Source: RGIG8244 sp045592785 (GTDB lineage: Bacteria > Verrucomicrobiota > Lentisphaeria > Victivallales > UBA1829). From it: a stretch of DNA of 15,266 bases. The notes under the pieces are model-generated. The model was not told the DNA's origin, did not search any database, and saw only the letters and a program-made list of their open reading frames with translations. Shown here piece after piece: positions 1-7,405 of the stretch (position 1 is the first letter of the stretch; each line of letters opens with the position of its first letter). The position numbers were made by a program, and so were the translations under genes. Location: positions 1-15,266 of the forward strand of contig JAZNVL010000043.1 of the NCBI GenBank assembly GCA_045592785.1, written 5' to 3'.

Positions 1-323
1 TTTTTTTTGCATGTTTCTCCGTATGGATCCGTACCGATCCGTACCGATCCGTACTTCCAATCTTTTTCGAAATTCTTTTGCAGCAGTTTTTTTTTGCATG
101 TTTCTCCGTACCGATCCGTACCGATCCGTACTTCCAATCTTTTTCGAAATTCTTTTGCAGCAGTTTTTTTGCATGTTTCTCCGTATGGATCCGTACCGAT
201 CCGTACTTCCAATCTTTTTCGAAATTCTTTTGCAGCAGTTTTTTTTGCATGTTTCTCCGTATGGATCCGTACCGATCCGTACCGATCCGTACTTCCAATC
301 TTTTTCGAAATTCTTTTGCAGCA
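1..323. repeat. Nested tandem repeat array (four 75-87 bp units with internal decamers)
   Basis: Four head-to-tail units, cut by the window edge on the left. Each unit reads: T7-T9 run, GCATGTTTCTCC, then 2-3 decamers (GTATGGATCC or GTACCGATCC), GTAC, and a constant 32-base block that starts TTCCAATC and ends GCAGCAG. GCATG starts lie at 9, 96, 171 and 247, giving periods of 87, 75 and 76. The differences are fully explained by decamer number (3, 2, 2, 3) and T-run length (9, 7, 8 between units). The last unit diverges after GCAGCA at 323, 15 bases before the -35 box of the next gene. One period is not a multiple of three, so the frame shifts and the array is not coding. It holds ten GATC and eleven GTAC sites. 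The constant block is nearly identical in all copies, which suggests recent duplication or active homogenisation. Function unknown. Confidence 0.95.
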
Positions 324-338
324 ATTGCTTTTTCCCCC

Positions 339-367
339 TTGAAAAATTTCCGTTGCCGTGATATAGT
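339..367 (+). promoter_or_regulatory. Sigma70-like promoter of the glycerophosphodiesterase gene
   Basis: TTGAAA (339-344), a 17-base spacer, then TATAGT (362-367). Transcription would start near 374, leaving a leader of about 36 bases before the start codon at 410. The leader contains the SD GAGG at 399-402. The -35 box lies just downstream of the last repeat unit, so the array abuts the promoter. Confidence 0.7.
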
Positions 368-409
368 AAACCGATTCCTTTTAACACAACATTTTTATGA
401 GGTACAAAC

Positions 410-1150
410 ATGAAACCGATCATTATTGCTCACCGCGGCTGGTCCGGCCGTTATCCCCAGAACACCCTTCTTGCCATTGACAAAGCATTGGATCTGCCGG
501 TGGACGGCATCGAATTCGACTTGCGCCGTACCAAAGACGGCGAGATCGTGCTTTGTCACGATGACAATGTGGATCCTTACGCCAATGCCAGCGGTTATGT
601 TCGCGATTTCACCCTGAAAGAGCTCAAAGAGATGGATTTCGGGAGCAAAAAGAGTGCGGAATTCGCCGGGACACAGATCGCGGAATTCAACGAAATGCTG
701 GACCTTGTCAGTGCGAAACGGCCCGATATCTGGCTCGCGGTGGAACTCAAAGAAGATGACGAAGACCTGGCGCGCCGTGCGTTCAAAGCCGTACAGGAGC
801 ATGGATTCGGCAAGCAGGCAAGTGTGATCAGCGGACACGCGAACATGCTCCGTTACCTGCGTGAGATCGCGCCGGAAGTTCCCCGTCACGGATTCAATGC
901 CCATAACATGAGTGGCAAAGAACAGGAAGATTATCTGGAACTCATCGACCGTGTGGGTGTTTCCATTTTTGACCTGAATCTGCGCATTTCTGATTTCTAT
1001 CATTACCACAAAATCATGCTCGATACCTGGGCTCCCTGCAACGCGGCACAGTATGCGCTTGCACGGGCATGTGAATTGGAATCCATCACCACCAATGATC
1101 CCGATGTGATCCTGGCATTCCAGGAACAGACCATGCCCTTCGGACTGTAA
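410..1150 (+). CDS. ugpQ: Glycerophosphodiester phosphodiesterase (cytoplasmic, GDPD family)
   Basis: Hydrolyses glycerophosphodiesters, released by phospholipid turnover, to sn-glycerol 3-phosphate and an alcohol. The 246 residues match the short cytoplasmic UgpQ-type enzymes, and there is no signal peptide. The family signature is complete: IAHRG at the N-terminus with catalytic His8 and Arg9, the PQNT motif at 16-19, metal ligands Glu35 and Asp37 in IEFDLRRTKDG, the second catalytic His50 in CHDD, and a third acidic ligand Glu112 in AVELK. The start is set by GAGG seven bases upstream. The gene has its own promoter and terminator and is convergent with the DUF4838 gene, so it appears monocistronic. 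The exact substrate head group cannot be read from sequence; the family assignment is secure, the symbol less so. Confidence 0.9.
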   Translation: MKPIIIAHRGWSGRYPQNTLLAIDKALDLPVDGIEFDLRRTKDGEIVLCHDDNVDPYANASGYVRDFTLKELKEMDFGSKKSAEFAGTQIAEFNEMLDLVSAKRPDIWLAVELKEDDEDLARRAFKAVQEHGFGKQASVISGHANMLRYLREIAPEVPRHGFNAHNMSGKEQEDYLELIDRVGVSIFDLNLRISDFYHYHKIMLDTWAPCNAAQYALARACELESITTNDPDVILAFQEQTMPFGL

Positions 1151-1174
1151 CGCATCGGTCCGGATCCGGAACAT

Positions 1175-1220
1175 AAAAAACGGGGTTGCCGCTTATTTGC
1201 AGCAACCCCGTGATTTTTTT
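1175..1220. terminator. Bidirectional intrinsic terminator between convergent genes
   Basis: A6 (1175-1180), perfect 9-bp stem CGGGGTTGC (1181-1189) with GCAACCCCG (1202-1210), 12-base loop that can pair further, then T7 at 1214-1220. Flanking A and T runs let it serve both the phosphodiesterase gene (plus) and the DUF4838 gene (minus, stop at 1236). Confidence 0.9.
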
Positions 1221-1235
1221 GTTTTTACAACGGGA

Positions 1236-4200
1236 TCATTTGTATTTGTGAGCCGTTTCTTTGATGGCATCAGCACGCTTTTTGGCGTTGTTGATGTAAC
1301 CTTCCCAGTCGGCGACCATGGATTTGAGGACCGCTGCGGATGCAGGATTCTTCACATTCTTCTTTGCATCTTCGATGTAAGAATTGAGTTCTTCCGCCAC
1401 AGACATGCCGCCTTTTTCCGATTCGGTCAGCCAAGCCTGCACGCCCACGATCTGATTGTCTTCAAATTCGAGGGGCAGATAGGGTGCCACATGCTTGTGA
1501 ATGAAGTTATGGAGCGTGAAGTAGAAGTTCTCCATATCGGGCGCTGCTTCGTGATAGGTCCGGCGCAGATAATAACGGCGGAGTTCACGGGGATCTTTGG
1601 AGGGATCCCAGAAGTAACGGAGCAGAGTCCAGAGTTCCACATTCATCAGCTGATTGCTGCTGCATTCGGGCGTGGCAAAGGTGAGACCGCGCTTGATTTC
1701 TTCCGGGAAGTCGAACTGGAAGTAGTCCACCCACGGACGTGTATGGACACCCAGGAAGTACTCATAGAGACCCACTTCCACATTGAGCTGACACCACCGG
1801 TTGTAATCGCGCCAGAAGATATCGTTCTGGGGAGCGTAGATGGGGACAAAGTAGTTTTTGCGGATGTAGGGGCAGAACCGGATCTGATAGTTCCGTGAGA
1901 CTTCAAAGAGCGGGATCAGAGACATCCAGAAGTAACCGATGGATTCGATCTTGATGTCCCGGCGTGCCAGCACGTTCACGGCGTGGATCATGGCACAGGC
2001 ATTGGAGAAGAACTGCGTACCGCGGAATTCCGGTTCGCTGGGCTTCACCACACTGCCGTTTGCAAGACGGATCGGGGTCATACATTTGTCGCAGACACAG
2101 ACCTTGAGGGTGTCTTCCACCCAGAGTCCGAATTCATCCTGCACCTGCCAGGTGTAGCTGTAGTTCTTTTCAGGAACTTTTACATACGCTTTTTTCAGAT
2201 ATGCCTCTTTGGCGTGTTCGATCACGTTGATGAGACAGGGATGACCGGAATAGCAGCCCGGGACCATGCGTTTCCCGTTTTCACCGAGACCCCAGCGGTC
2301 ATTGGGTTTCCGGCTGCCGTCGGCATTTTCTGTACCATATCCCCACCAGTGATTGGTGGTGTGATTGCGGCGTCCGCCGTAAATCGCTTCGCCGCGATGC
2401 CAGCTTCCGGGAGCGGTGAAGTTACGGTCATTGAAATTGTTGCCGCCGGCGACGGACCAGTATTTCATCGGGGGCTTGTGGAAGTAATCTTTCCCCCAGA
2501 CGAGGTTCATATTTCCGGTTTTGTCGAAGGAGAAGACACGGTATTCTACGTTGTCCCAGCGTCCTGCGGTGGGCGCTCTGTTCAGCACCATGATCTCGTC
2601 GGTATTGTTTTCCATCAGGAGATAGATCCCGTTGGCAATGCCGCGGGCATCCCCGGCATAGTTGAAATTGCCGCCGTAGATGTAGATGTTTTTACCGCGG
2701 GTACGGATGGCGCATCCGGGAGAACCTGCCAGTTCTTTCATGTCTTTCTCGTATTGCGCTTTATCCACTCCCTTGAAATGGTCATTGCCGAGGAAGATCT
2801 TGACATTGTCATTTTTGCTGGGATTTCTCAGGACTTTGATGTCAGAAGTCATGCCGTACTTGTTTTTCAACAGGTCGTTCATGTTGTCTACCGCACGTTC
2901 CCAGATCCCGCGGAATGCACGGTCTCCGCTTCTGCCGCGGGGAGCGATGATCTCCGCCTGGCACTCATAATTGACGATGAAGGGGATGGGGGTATCCAGT
3001 CTGTTTTCTTCGGGGGCGCCCAGATAATGACTGCTGTCCGGGAATTTTTCGCTGAAGAGAGATTTTTCCTTCTTCTGGTAGACTTTTTCATCCCGCTGTG
3101 CGAGGAACTGTTTGTAAAGTTTCATATCGCCGCCGGCGTGCATGAGACCTTTGGTCATCTTGGGAGCCGCGATGGTGACGACCACTTTCTTGCCTTCGGG
3201 GATCTTCCTGTTGTTGTAATAGAATGCCCAGTGCGTGACTTCCTTGAGGAAAGTGGTCTTGCTGCCGGAGGGGTCACTGTTCAAAAAGTCGAATGCCACT
3301 GCACGCCAGTTGCCGGGCAGTTTCACATTGCGTTCGGTGTGATAGGCGGCGTCAGCCTGGGAGACCCCGGATTTCTGCCAGTCGGTGGTATCTCTCGTTG
3401 CGCTGAATATCCCGAAGGAGAAGGTGTCGAACTTGCGGTTGAGTTCGTATGCGTTGGTCCCGTAAAGATTGGGAAGATCGCCATTGTAGAGCGACTTTTC
3501 CGGAAGACCGGCGGGCAGGTCGATCTTTGTGTAGAAGGTCATGGTGTTGAACTTCGTGGCATCGAAGAGCTTCACAGGGAATTTGAGGTAACAGCGGCTG
3601 CCGTTTTCCAGCGTGATGCGCATGGCATCCATTTCTTTTCCGTTGATCTTTTCCTTGCAGTATTCCACCTTGAACCCGTCATCTTTTTCTTTCCCGGTCT
3701 GGGGTCTCAACTCATAGTTCTTCATATTGAGGTCGAAACTTTCCAGGTCCGCAGGCTTGCTGTTGACATAGCCCACCACATCGGCGATCCCGTCTTTGAT
3801 CGTGGGGATCTTATCGCCTTCGAAAGCACTGCTGCGGATCCACTGACGCTGTGCGATGTCGGTGAAACGGGGCTTCGCTTCTTTGCGTTTGAGATGCAGG
3901 TCGAAGAACATATATTCTTCTGCGGGGTCATATTTTGCATTGGCAGGCAGCGTGATGGAAATCGCTTTGAGATGCGCATTGGGGGAGGGGGTCAGCGGAA
4001 TCTTGTACGCCTTGAATCCATCTTTGCAGACCACGGATTTGTCTTCATGTTTCGACGTATCGATCACACCGAGTCCTTCCGCATTCACAAGGACGGGCGC
4101 GGGATTCTTGGAGTTGGTCTTCATCTTGAAACAGAATTCCGTGAAGTCGTTCCCGGGGATCCCCACGTCGACACGGATCCGGCGGTTCTGCGGCCGTTTC

Positions 4201-4547
4201 GTTTCCAGTTCCTTATCGAACGTGAGCAGTTTTTCCGGTGTTCTTGTGCGGATGATACCCACTTCAATGAGTTTCTTCAGCTGTGCTTCCGTGATGGGAC
4301 GGATCCGCAGTGCCAGAGCGTAGGAGTTTTCGTACTTCAACCAGGTCAGGTCCGGAATACGCGTATTCATATTGTACGCATGATTGGGTGCTTCCGGGAA
4401 CCAGTCGGTTGACGGTCCGTAATAATCAATGACATACTTGGCAGGCGGCATGGTGCCGGCTTCCACGGACGGTGCATCCCAGACTGCGTCTTTTGCCGCG
4501 AGCGCGGTAAACGCAGACATGAGTGCATAGGTCAATAATTTGCGCAT
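1236..4547 (-). CDS. Secreted DUF4838-family protein, putative carbohydrate-active
   Basis: A 1,103-residue protein with an N-terminal export signal (MRKLLTYALMSAFTALAA, Lys/Arg then a hydrophobic stretch), so probably periplasmic or extracellular. Residues about 20-540 look like beta-rich, carbohydrate-binding-type modules. Around 560-680 is a region resembling the alpha-glucuronidase N-terminal fold, with GGNFNYAGDARGIANGIYLL near 625. The DUF4838 core follows, with the CVCDKC motif near 816 matching the CxCxxC commonly seen in that family, and a C-terminal helical part (RRTYHEAAPDMENFYFTLHN). The start is placed at 4547 because AAAGGAG lies 8 bases upstream. A longer reading frame to 4625 would begin upstream of the predicted transcription start. 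The family is thought to act on polysaccharides, but no activity is assured. The membrane protein and sugar isomerase genes upstream fit a carbohydrate role. Confidence 0.75.
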   Translation of the reverse strand: MRKLLTYALMSAFTALAAKDAVWDAPSVEAGTMPPAKYVIDYYGPSTDWFPEAPNHAYNMNTRIPDLTWLKYENSYALALRIRPITEAQLKKLIEVGIIRTRTPEKLLTFDKELETKRPQNRRIRVDVGIPGNDFTEFCFKMKTNSKNPAPVLVNAEGLGVIDTSKHEDKSVVCKDGFKAYKIPLTPSPNAHLKAISITLPANAKYDPAEEYMFFDLHLKRKEAKPRFTDIAQRQWIRSSAFEGDKIPTIKDGIADVVGYVNSKPADLESFDLNMKNYELRPQTGKEKDDGFKVEYCKEKINGKEMDAMRITLENGSRCYLKFPVKLFDATKFNTMTFYTKIDLPAGLPEKSLYNGDLPNLYGTNAYELNRKFDTFSFGIFSATRDTTDWQKSGVSQADAAYHTERNVKLPGNWRAVAFDFLNSDPSGSKTTFLKEVTHWAFYYNNRKIPEGKKVVVTIAAPKMTKGLMHAGGDMKLYKQFLAQRDEKVYQKKEKSLFSEKFPDSSHYLGAPEENRLDTPIPFIVNYECQAEIIAPRGRSGDRAFRGIWERAVDNMNDLLKNKYGMTSDIKVLRNPSKNDNVKIFLGNDHFKGVDKAQYEKDMKELAGSPGCAIRTRGKNIYIYGGNFNYAGDARGIANGIYLLMENNTDEIMVLNRAPTAGRWDNVEYRVFSFDKTGNMNLVWGKDYFHKPPMKYWSVAGGNNFNDRNFTAPGSWHRGEAIYGGRRNHTTNHWWGYGTENADGSRKPNDRWGLGENGKRMVPGCYSGHPCLINVIEHAKEAYLKKAYVKVPEKNYSYTWQVQDEFGLWVEDTLKVCVCDKCMTPIRLANGSVVKPSEPEFRGTQFFSNACAMIHAVNVLARRDIKIESIGYFWMSLIPLFEVSRNYQIRFCPYIRKNYFVPIYAPQNDIFWRDYNRWCQLNVEVGLYEYFLGVHTRPWVDYFQFDFPEEIKRGLTFATPECSSNQLMNVELWTLLRYFWDPSKDPRELRRYYLRRTYHEAAPDMENFYFTLHNFIHKHVAPYLPLEFEDNQIVGVQAWLTESEKGGMSVAEELNSYIEDAKKNVKNPASAAVLKSMVADWEGYINNAKKRADAIKETAHKYK

Positions 4548-4603
4548 TTGCATTTCTCCTTTGTGTTTCAAAGTATTGCGCTGCAATTTATGGGGACTGT
4601 GGA

Positions 4604-4632
4604 AATATAGTATCGAATTATACAAATGTCAA
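4604..4632 (-). promoter_or_regulatory. Near-consensus promoter of the DUF4838 gene
   Basis: Read on the minus strand: TTGACA (4632-4627), a 17-base spacer, then TATATT (4609-4604). Transcription would begin near 4597, giving a leader of about 50 bases with AAAGGAG at 4562-4556. This makes the DUF4838 gene independently transcribed although its upstream neighbour lies on the same strand. The 111-base gap between the two genes shows no terminator hairpin. Confidence 0.8.
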
Positions 4633-4658
4633 GTGTTTTATATATTTTTTTTCGGATT

Positions 4659-6524
4659 TTATTTTACCGCCGCAAGCGTTTCCGGAAATACCGCTTTCCA
4701 GTCTTTCAGCGTGTAAAAGAAGATTCCCATGGAAACGGCGAAAAGGGCATATCCGGTCGGCTCGATCCAGAGAAGGAGAAACAGCAGACCGAAGATGAAA
4801 CAACGCAGGACATCCCGTGTTTCCTGTTCCCGTTTCCGCAGAATGATGTATTCGATCGCAAAAGAGAGAACAAGCAGTCCGGCAAGGGTCAGCCCTGCGA
4901 TGTTCAGCCAATGTGCGGTATCTCCGGTAAATCCCCAGGGCCCGGTCTTGTGGAGCCACTTTTCAGGGATCCATGTGGATGTAAGTGCGATACAAGAGAG
5001 CATGACTGCGAGCAGACGGAGTCCGCGCAGAGCGGTTTGACAACGGAAGAGCGGGCAGGCGGCAGCAGCAAACATGAGTGCGGGATATATGGGCAGGATG
5101 AAACGGTTTGCATTGTTGAACGTGCCGATGTAGGCAAGGAAAAGGCACAGATTGGGATAGATCCAGAGAGACAGCAGAAGTCTGGATCTTTTATCGGTAA
5201 CGAAGAGCAGTGACAGAAATCCGGGGAGAAACCATGCTTTGCTGCAAGTGTAAAGGAAGGGGATATTATCCGCAATGCAGGAGAAAGTCCAGCCCACATT
5301 TTTTGCATCATGCTGTACATACGGCGTAGTCAGCGGACTGCCGAATTGTTTTGCATTCAGGATGAATTGCGGCATCATAACGAAAAGAAATACTGCGGCG
5401 GCACATCCGGTCGTAATCAGAAAATCCTTCCATTTTTCTTTTTCGAAATACCGGTTGAAATACAGAAATGCCAGCGCGGGTGCAAACAGCAGAGAATTGA
5501 GCCGGACCAGACAGGTAAATGCGTATACGGCAGCTATGATGCAGATGTTCAAACGGGAAGGTTTCAGCAGAAGCATCAGCGCCAGTGAAAAATAAAGCAA
5601 TGTCGTAAATACAGTATCACTCATGGCATTGCACCCGTACCAGGTATAAAGATTATACAGTTCCGCGCCCGGCGTGAAAATACAATGTCCGGCATGAGAT
5701 GCAATGAGAAATGAGTTCAAATCGTTGACGTCCCCGGTTTGTGTCTGGTAAGACCATTGCCAGAAGAGTGTGAGAACAAACCAGAGCATGATCGCGGAAA
5801 ATGCGGTTCTGCTGTCGGCAAGTTTCCGGAAGATGAAATACGCCATGCTGAGCATGAAGGGCGTCAGAAAACAAATGCTGAATATCAGATACGGGTAATA
5901 ATACTCCAGAATAAATCCGATGCCGCCGAATATGAGAAACGGCAGATAGAGCAGGGGGAGTCCGATGGTATATTGCCACGGTCCCGTGAAATCACCTTGC
6001 AGGATACCCTTTGCAATCCCATAATATTGTAACTCATCAAAAAGATTCATGACAAGTTTCCCGCTCATTCCGTAACTGAACAGCATGATCGCAATGGACA
6101 GGAAAAAGATGGATGCCACCGGAACAAGGTCCCGGTACTTGTTTTTCCGCATGACGAAAAAGAGAACGCCGAGAAGCAGTCCGCCCACGAGCAGAAGAAT
6201 TGCCTGCATACAAAGAGAATGATCCCGCCGGAGTTCGATCTTTCCCGTTTCTTTATGATATTCAAATCCCGGCGCGGCATAAAGAGTCCCCGCCCGGGGT
6301 ACATCCATGGCGTATACCGGGGAATCCAGCAGAAATGGTCCCATGGTATAGCGGAAACGGGTACATTCTTTGTATTCCACATCCGTTGCTTCTGTCAGGA
6401 TCAGCGCAGGAACCGTGGTGGGATCCGGCGCACGGAATACCGGCGTGTTCTCCGGCAGACGGAGTTGTTCTGCCGGCAGAAGAATGGCAAAAAGGGTGAA
6501 AAAGATGACAAGTAATCGTTTCAT
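4659..6524 (-). CDS. Polytopic membrane protein, GT-C glycosyltransferase-like
   Basis: A 621-residue inner-membrane protein that I do not recognise as a named family member. It starts with a signal-like segment (residues 1-18) and a soluble stretch of about 85 residues. About ten or more hydrophobic segments follow, the first near 104-124 and 132-152. After the second comes an Asp-Glu pair in FDELQYYGIAKGIL (162-175). An acidic pair in the first large periplasmic loop after an early membrane segment is typical of GT-C transferases (PMT/ArnT type) that use polyprenyl-phosphate sugars, so that is the best guess. The unusual part is the soluble insert before the membrane domain. No Shine-Dalgarno sequence is visible before the ATG, and an intrinsic terminator ends five bases upstream of it. 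Activity and substrate are unknown; a non-enzymatic membrane protein remains possible. Confidence 0.6.
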   Translation of the reverse strand: MKRLLVIFFTLFAILLPAEQLRLPENTPVFRAPDPTTVPALILTEATDVEYKECTRFRYTMGPFLLDSPVYAMDVPRAGTLYAAPGFEYHKETGKIELRRDHSLCMQAILLLVGGLLLGVLFFVMRKNKYRDLVPVASIFFLSIAIMLFSYGMSGKLVMNLFDELQYYGIAKGILQGDFTGPWQYTIGLPLLYLPFLIFGGIGFILEYYYPYLIFSICFLTPFMLSMAYFIFRKLADSRTAFSAIMLWFVLTLFWQWSYQTQTGDVNDLNSFLIASHAGHCIFTPGAELYNLYTWYGCNAMSDTVFTTLLYFSLALMLLLKPSRLNICIIAAVYAFTCLVRLNSLLFAPALAFLYFNRYFEKEKWKDFLITTGCAAAVFLFVMMPQFILNAKQFGSPLTTPYVQHDAKNVGWTFSCIADNIPFLYTCSKAWFLPGFLSLLFVTDKRSRLLLSLWIYPNLCLFLAYIGTFNNANRFILPIYPALMFAAAACPLFRCQTALRGLRLLAVMLSCIALTSTWIPEKWLHKTGPWGFTGDTAHWLNIAGLTLAGLLVLSFAIEYIILRKREQETRDVLRCFIFGLLFLLLWIEPTGYALFAVSMGIFFYTLKDWKAVFPETLAAVK

Positions 6525-6529
6525 AGTTG

Positions 6530-6564
6530 AAAAAAAACGGCGGTCAGAATGTCCGACCGCCGTT
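6530..6564 (-). terminator. Intrinsic terminator of the isomerase gene, abutting the next start codon
   Basis: Minus-strand hairpin AACGGCGGTC / GACCGCCGTT (10 bp; arms 6564-6555 and 6545-6536) with a 9-base loop, followed by a T run (6535-6530). It lies 15 bases after the isomerase stop codon. Only CAACT separates the T run from the ATG of the membrane protein gene at 6524. Confidence 0.85.
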
Positions 6565-6578
6565 GAAAGTCATACCGA

Positions 6579-7352
6579 TCAAAGGAATTTTGCCAACCCT
6601 TTGAAAGATTCTTCGATGGAATACATATCGGTCTTGCCGGGGAGATACCATTCCTGTTCGATAACAAAGACTTCTGTTCCGCCGACTTCGTTTGCCGCGC
6701 GGATCACGTTCGCCCATTCCACGGAGTCGGAACCGATGATGGAAAGTTTCGTTTCTTCATCCCGTTTGGTCAGAGAGGGCTTGAAGTGGAGCGAATTGCT
6801 TCTGCCGGGGAACTGACGGATCATGCAGCAGGGACAGCGTCCCGCCACGGTGCTCCAACCGCAGTCCAGCTGCAGGACCACATCGCTGCTGGAGTTTTCC
6901 GCCATGATTTCCCATGCGGATTTTCCGTTGGCATCTTTGTTGTCGAATTCGCCGCAATGGTTGTGATAGCCGCATTTCATGCCGTAGGGCTTGAGGAATT
7001 CGGCGGCTTTGGAAAGGTCTTCACCAAACTGTGCAGCCTGTGCGGGATCCACTGCTCTCTGATCGCCGGGGCAGATCAGGAACTTCGCGCCCAGTTTCGA
7101 ATAAAATTCCACGGTCTGTTCCCGGAGTGCGGGATCCAGGAACTGTGCCGCGCCCAGGTGAGTACCGATCATGGAGATACCGAGATCGTCCATGAACTTG
7201 CGCAGTTCTTCGGGTTTGCCGTCGAATTCACCGAATCCGCAGGCATGTTCCACTGCTTTGAAACCGATACGGGCGAGTTCTTTCAGGGAGGCTCCGTATC
7301 CGTTTTCTTCCGTATATTTCCGGATGGAGTACATCTGTGCTGCAATTTTCAT
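6579..7352 (-). CDS. Sugar phosphate isomerase/epimerase-like TIM-barrel protein
   Basis: A 257-residue cytoplasmic protein of the xylose isomerase-like TIM-barrel superfamily (AP endonuclease 2 type), which isomerises, epimerises or dehydrates sugars and inositols with a divalent metal. Expected ligand positions are present: Glu35 in AVEH, His65 in GTHLG, His130/His132 in YHNHCGEF, Asp163 in QLDCGW, His189 in LHFK, and Glu232 in IEQEW. AAGGA lies 8 bases before the ATG. It follows gatB by 53 bases with no terminator between them, so read-through from gatB is plausible. Oddities: a Cys-rich patch RCPCCM (172-177) before the PGR motif, and LHFKPS where relatives usually have LHxKD. The precise substrate cannot be assigned. 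Confidence 0.85.
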   Translation of the reverse strand: MKIAAQMYSIRKYTEENGYGASLKELARIGFKAVEHACGFGEFDGKPEELRKFMDDLGISMIGTHLGAAQFLDPALREQTVEFYSKLGAKFLICPGDQRAVDPAQAAQFGEDLSKAAEFLKPYGMKCGYHNHCGEFDNKDANGKSAWEIMAENSSSDVVLQLDCGWSTVAGRCPCCMIRQFPGRSNSLHFKPSLTKRDEETKLSIIGSDSVEWANVIRAANEVGGTEVFVIEQEWYLPGKTDMYSIEESFKGLAKFL

Positions 7353-7405
7353 AACTGCAATCCTTTGTTTTTTTGTTGTTTATTCTGATCCGCTTCCGCG
7401 GAAAA

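Noticed and set aside
1..323. CRISPR array
   Set aside because: There are no unique spacers: the whole 75-87 bp unit repeats, and length differences come from decamer and T-run number.
7..413. Overlapping open frames of 111-116 codons through the left repeat
   Set aside because: They exist because the repeat lacks stops in three frames. One period (76) is not a multiple of three, so no frame is kept, there is no SD, and the products are low-complexity.
1983..4412. 809-codon plus-strand frame opposite the DUF4838 gene
   Set aside because: It is antisense to a gene with signal peptide, SD and promoter. It lacks an SD and recognisable domains, and is a mirror of codon bias.
4548..4625. 26-residue N-terminal extension of the DUF4838 protein
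   Set aside because: It would begin upstream of the predicted transcription start (about 4597) and place the signal peptide internally. The SD fits the ATG at 4547.
7394..7403. Palindrome TTCCGCGGAA between gatB and the isomerase gene as a terminator
   Set aside because: The perfect stem is too short and no T run follows on the minus strand. An operator is possible but unsupported.
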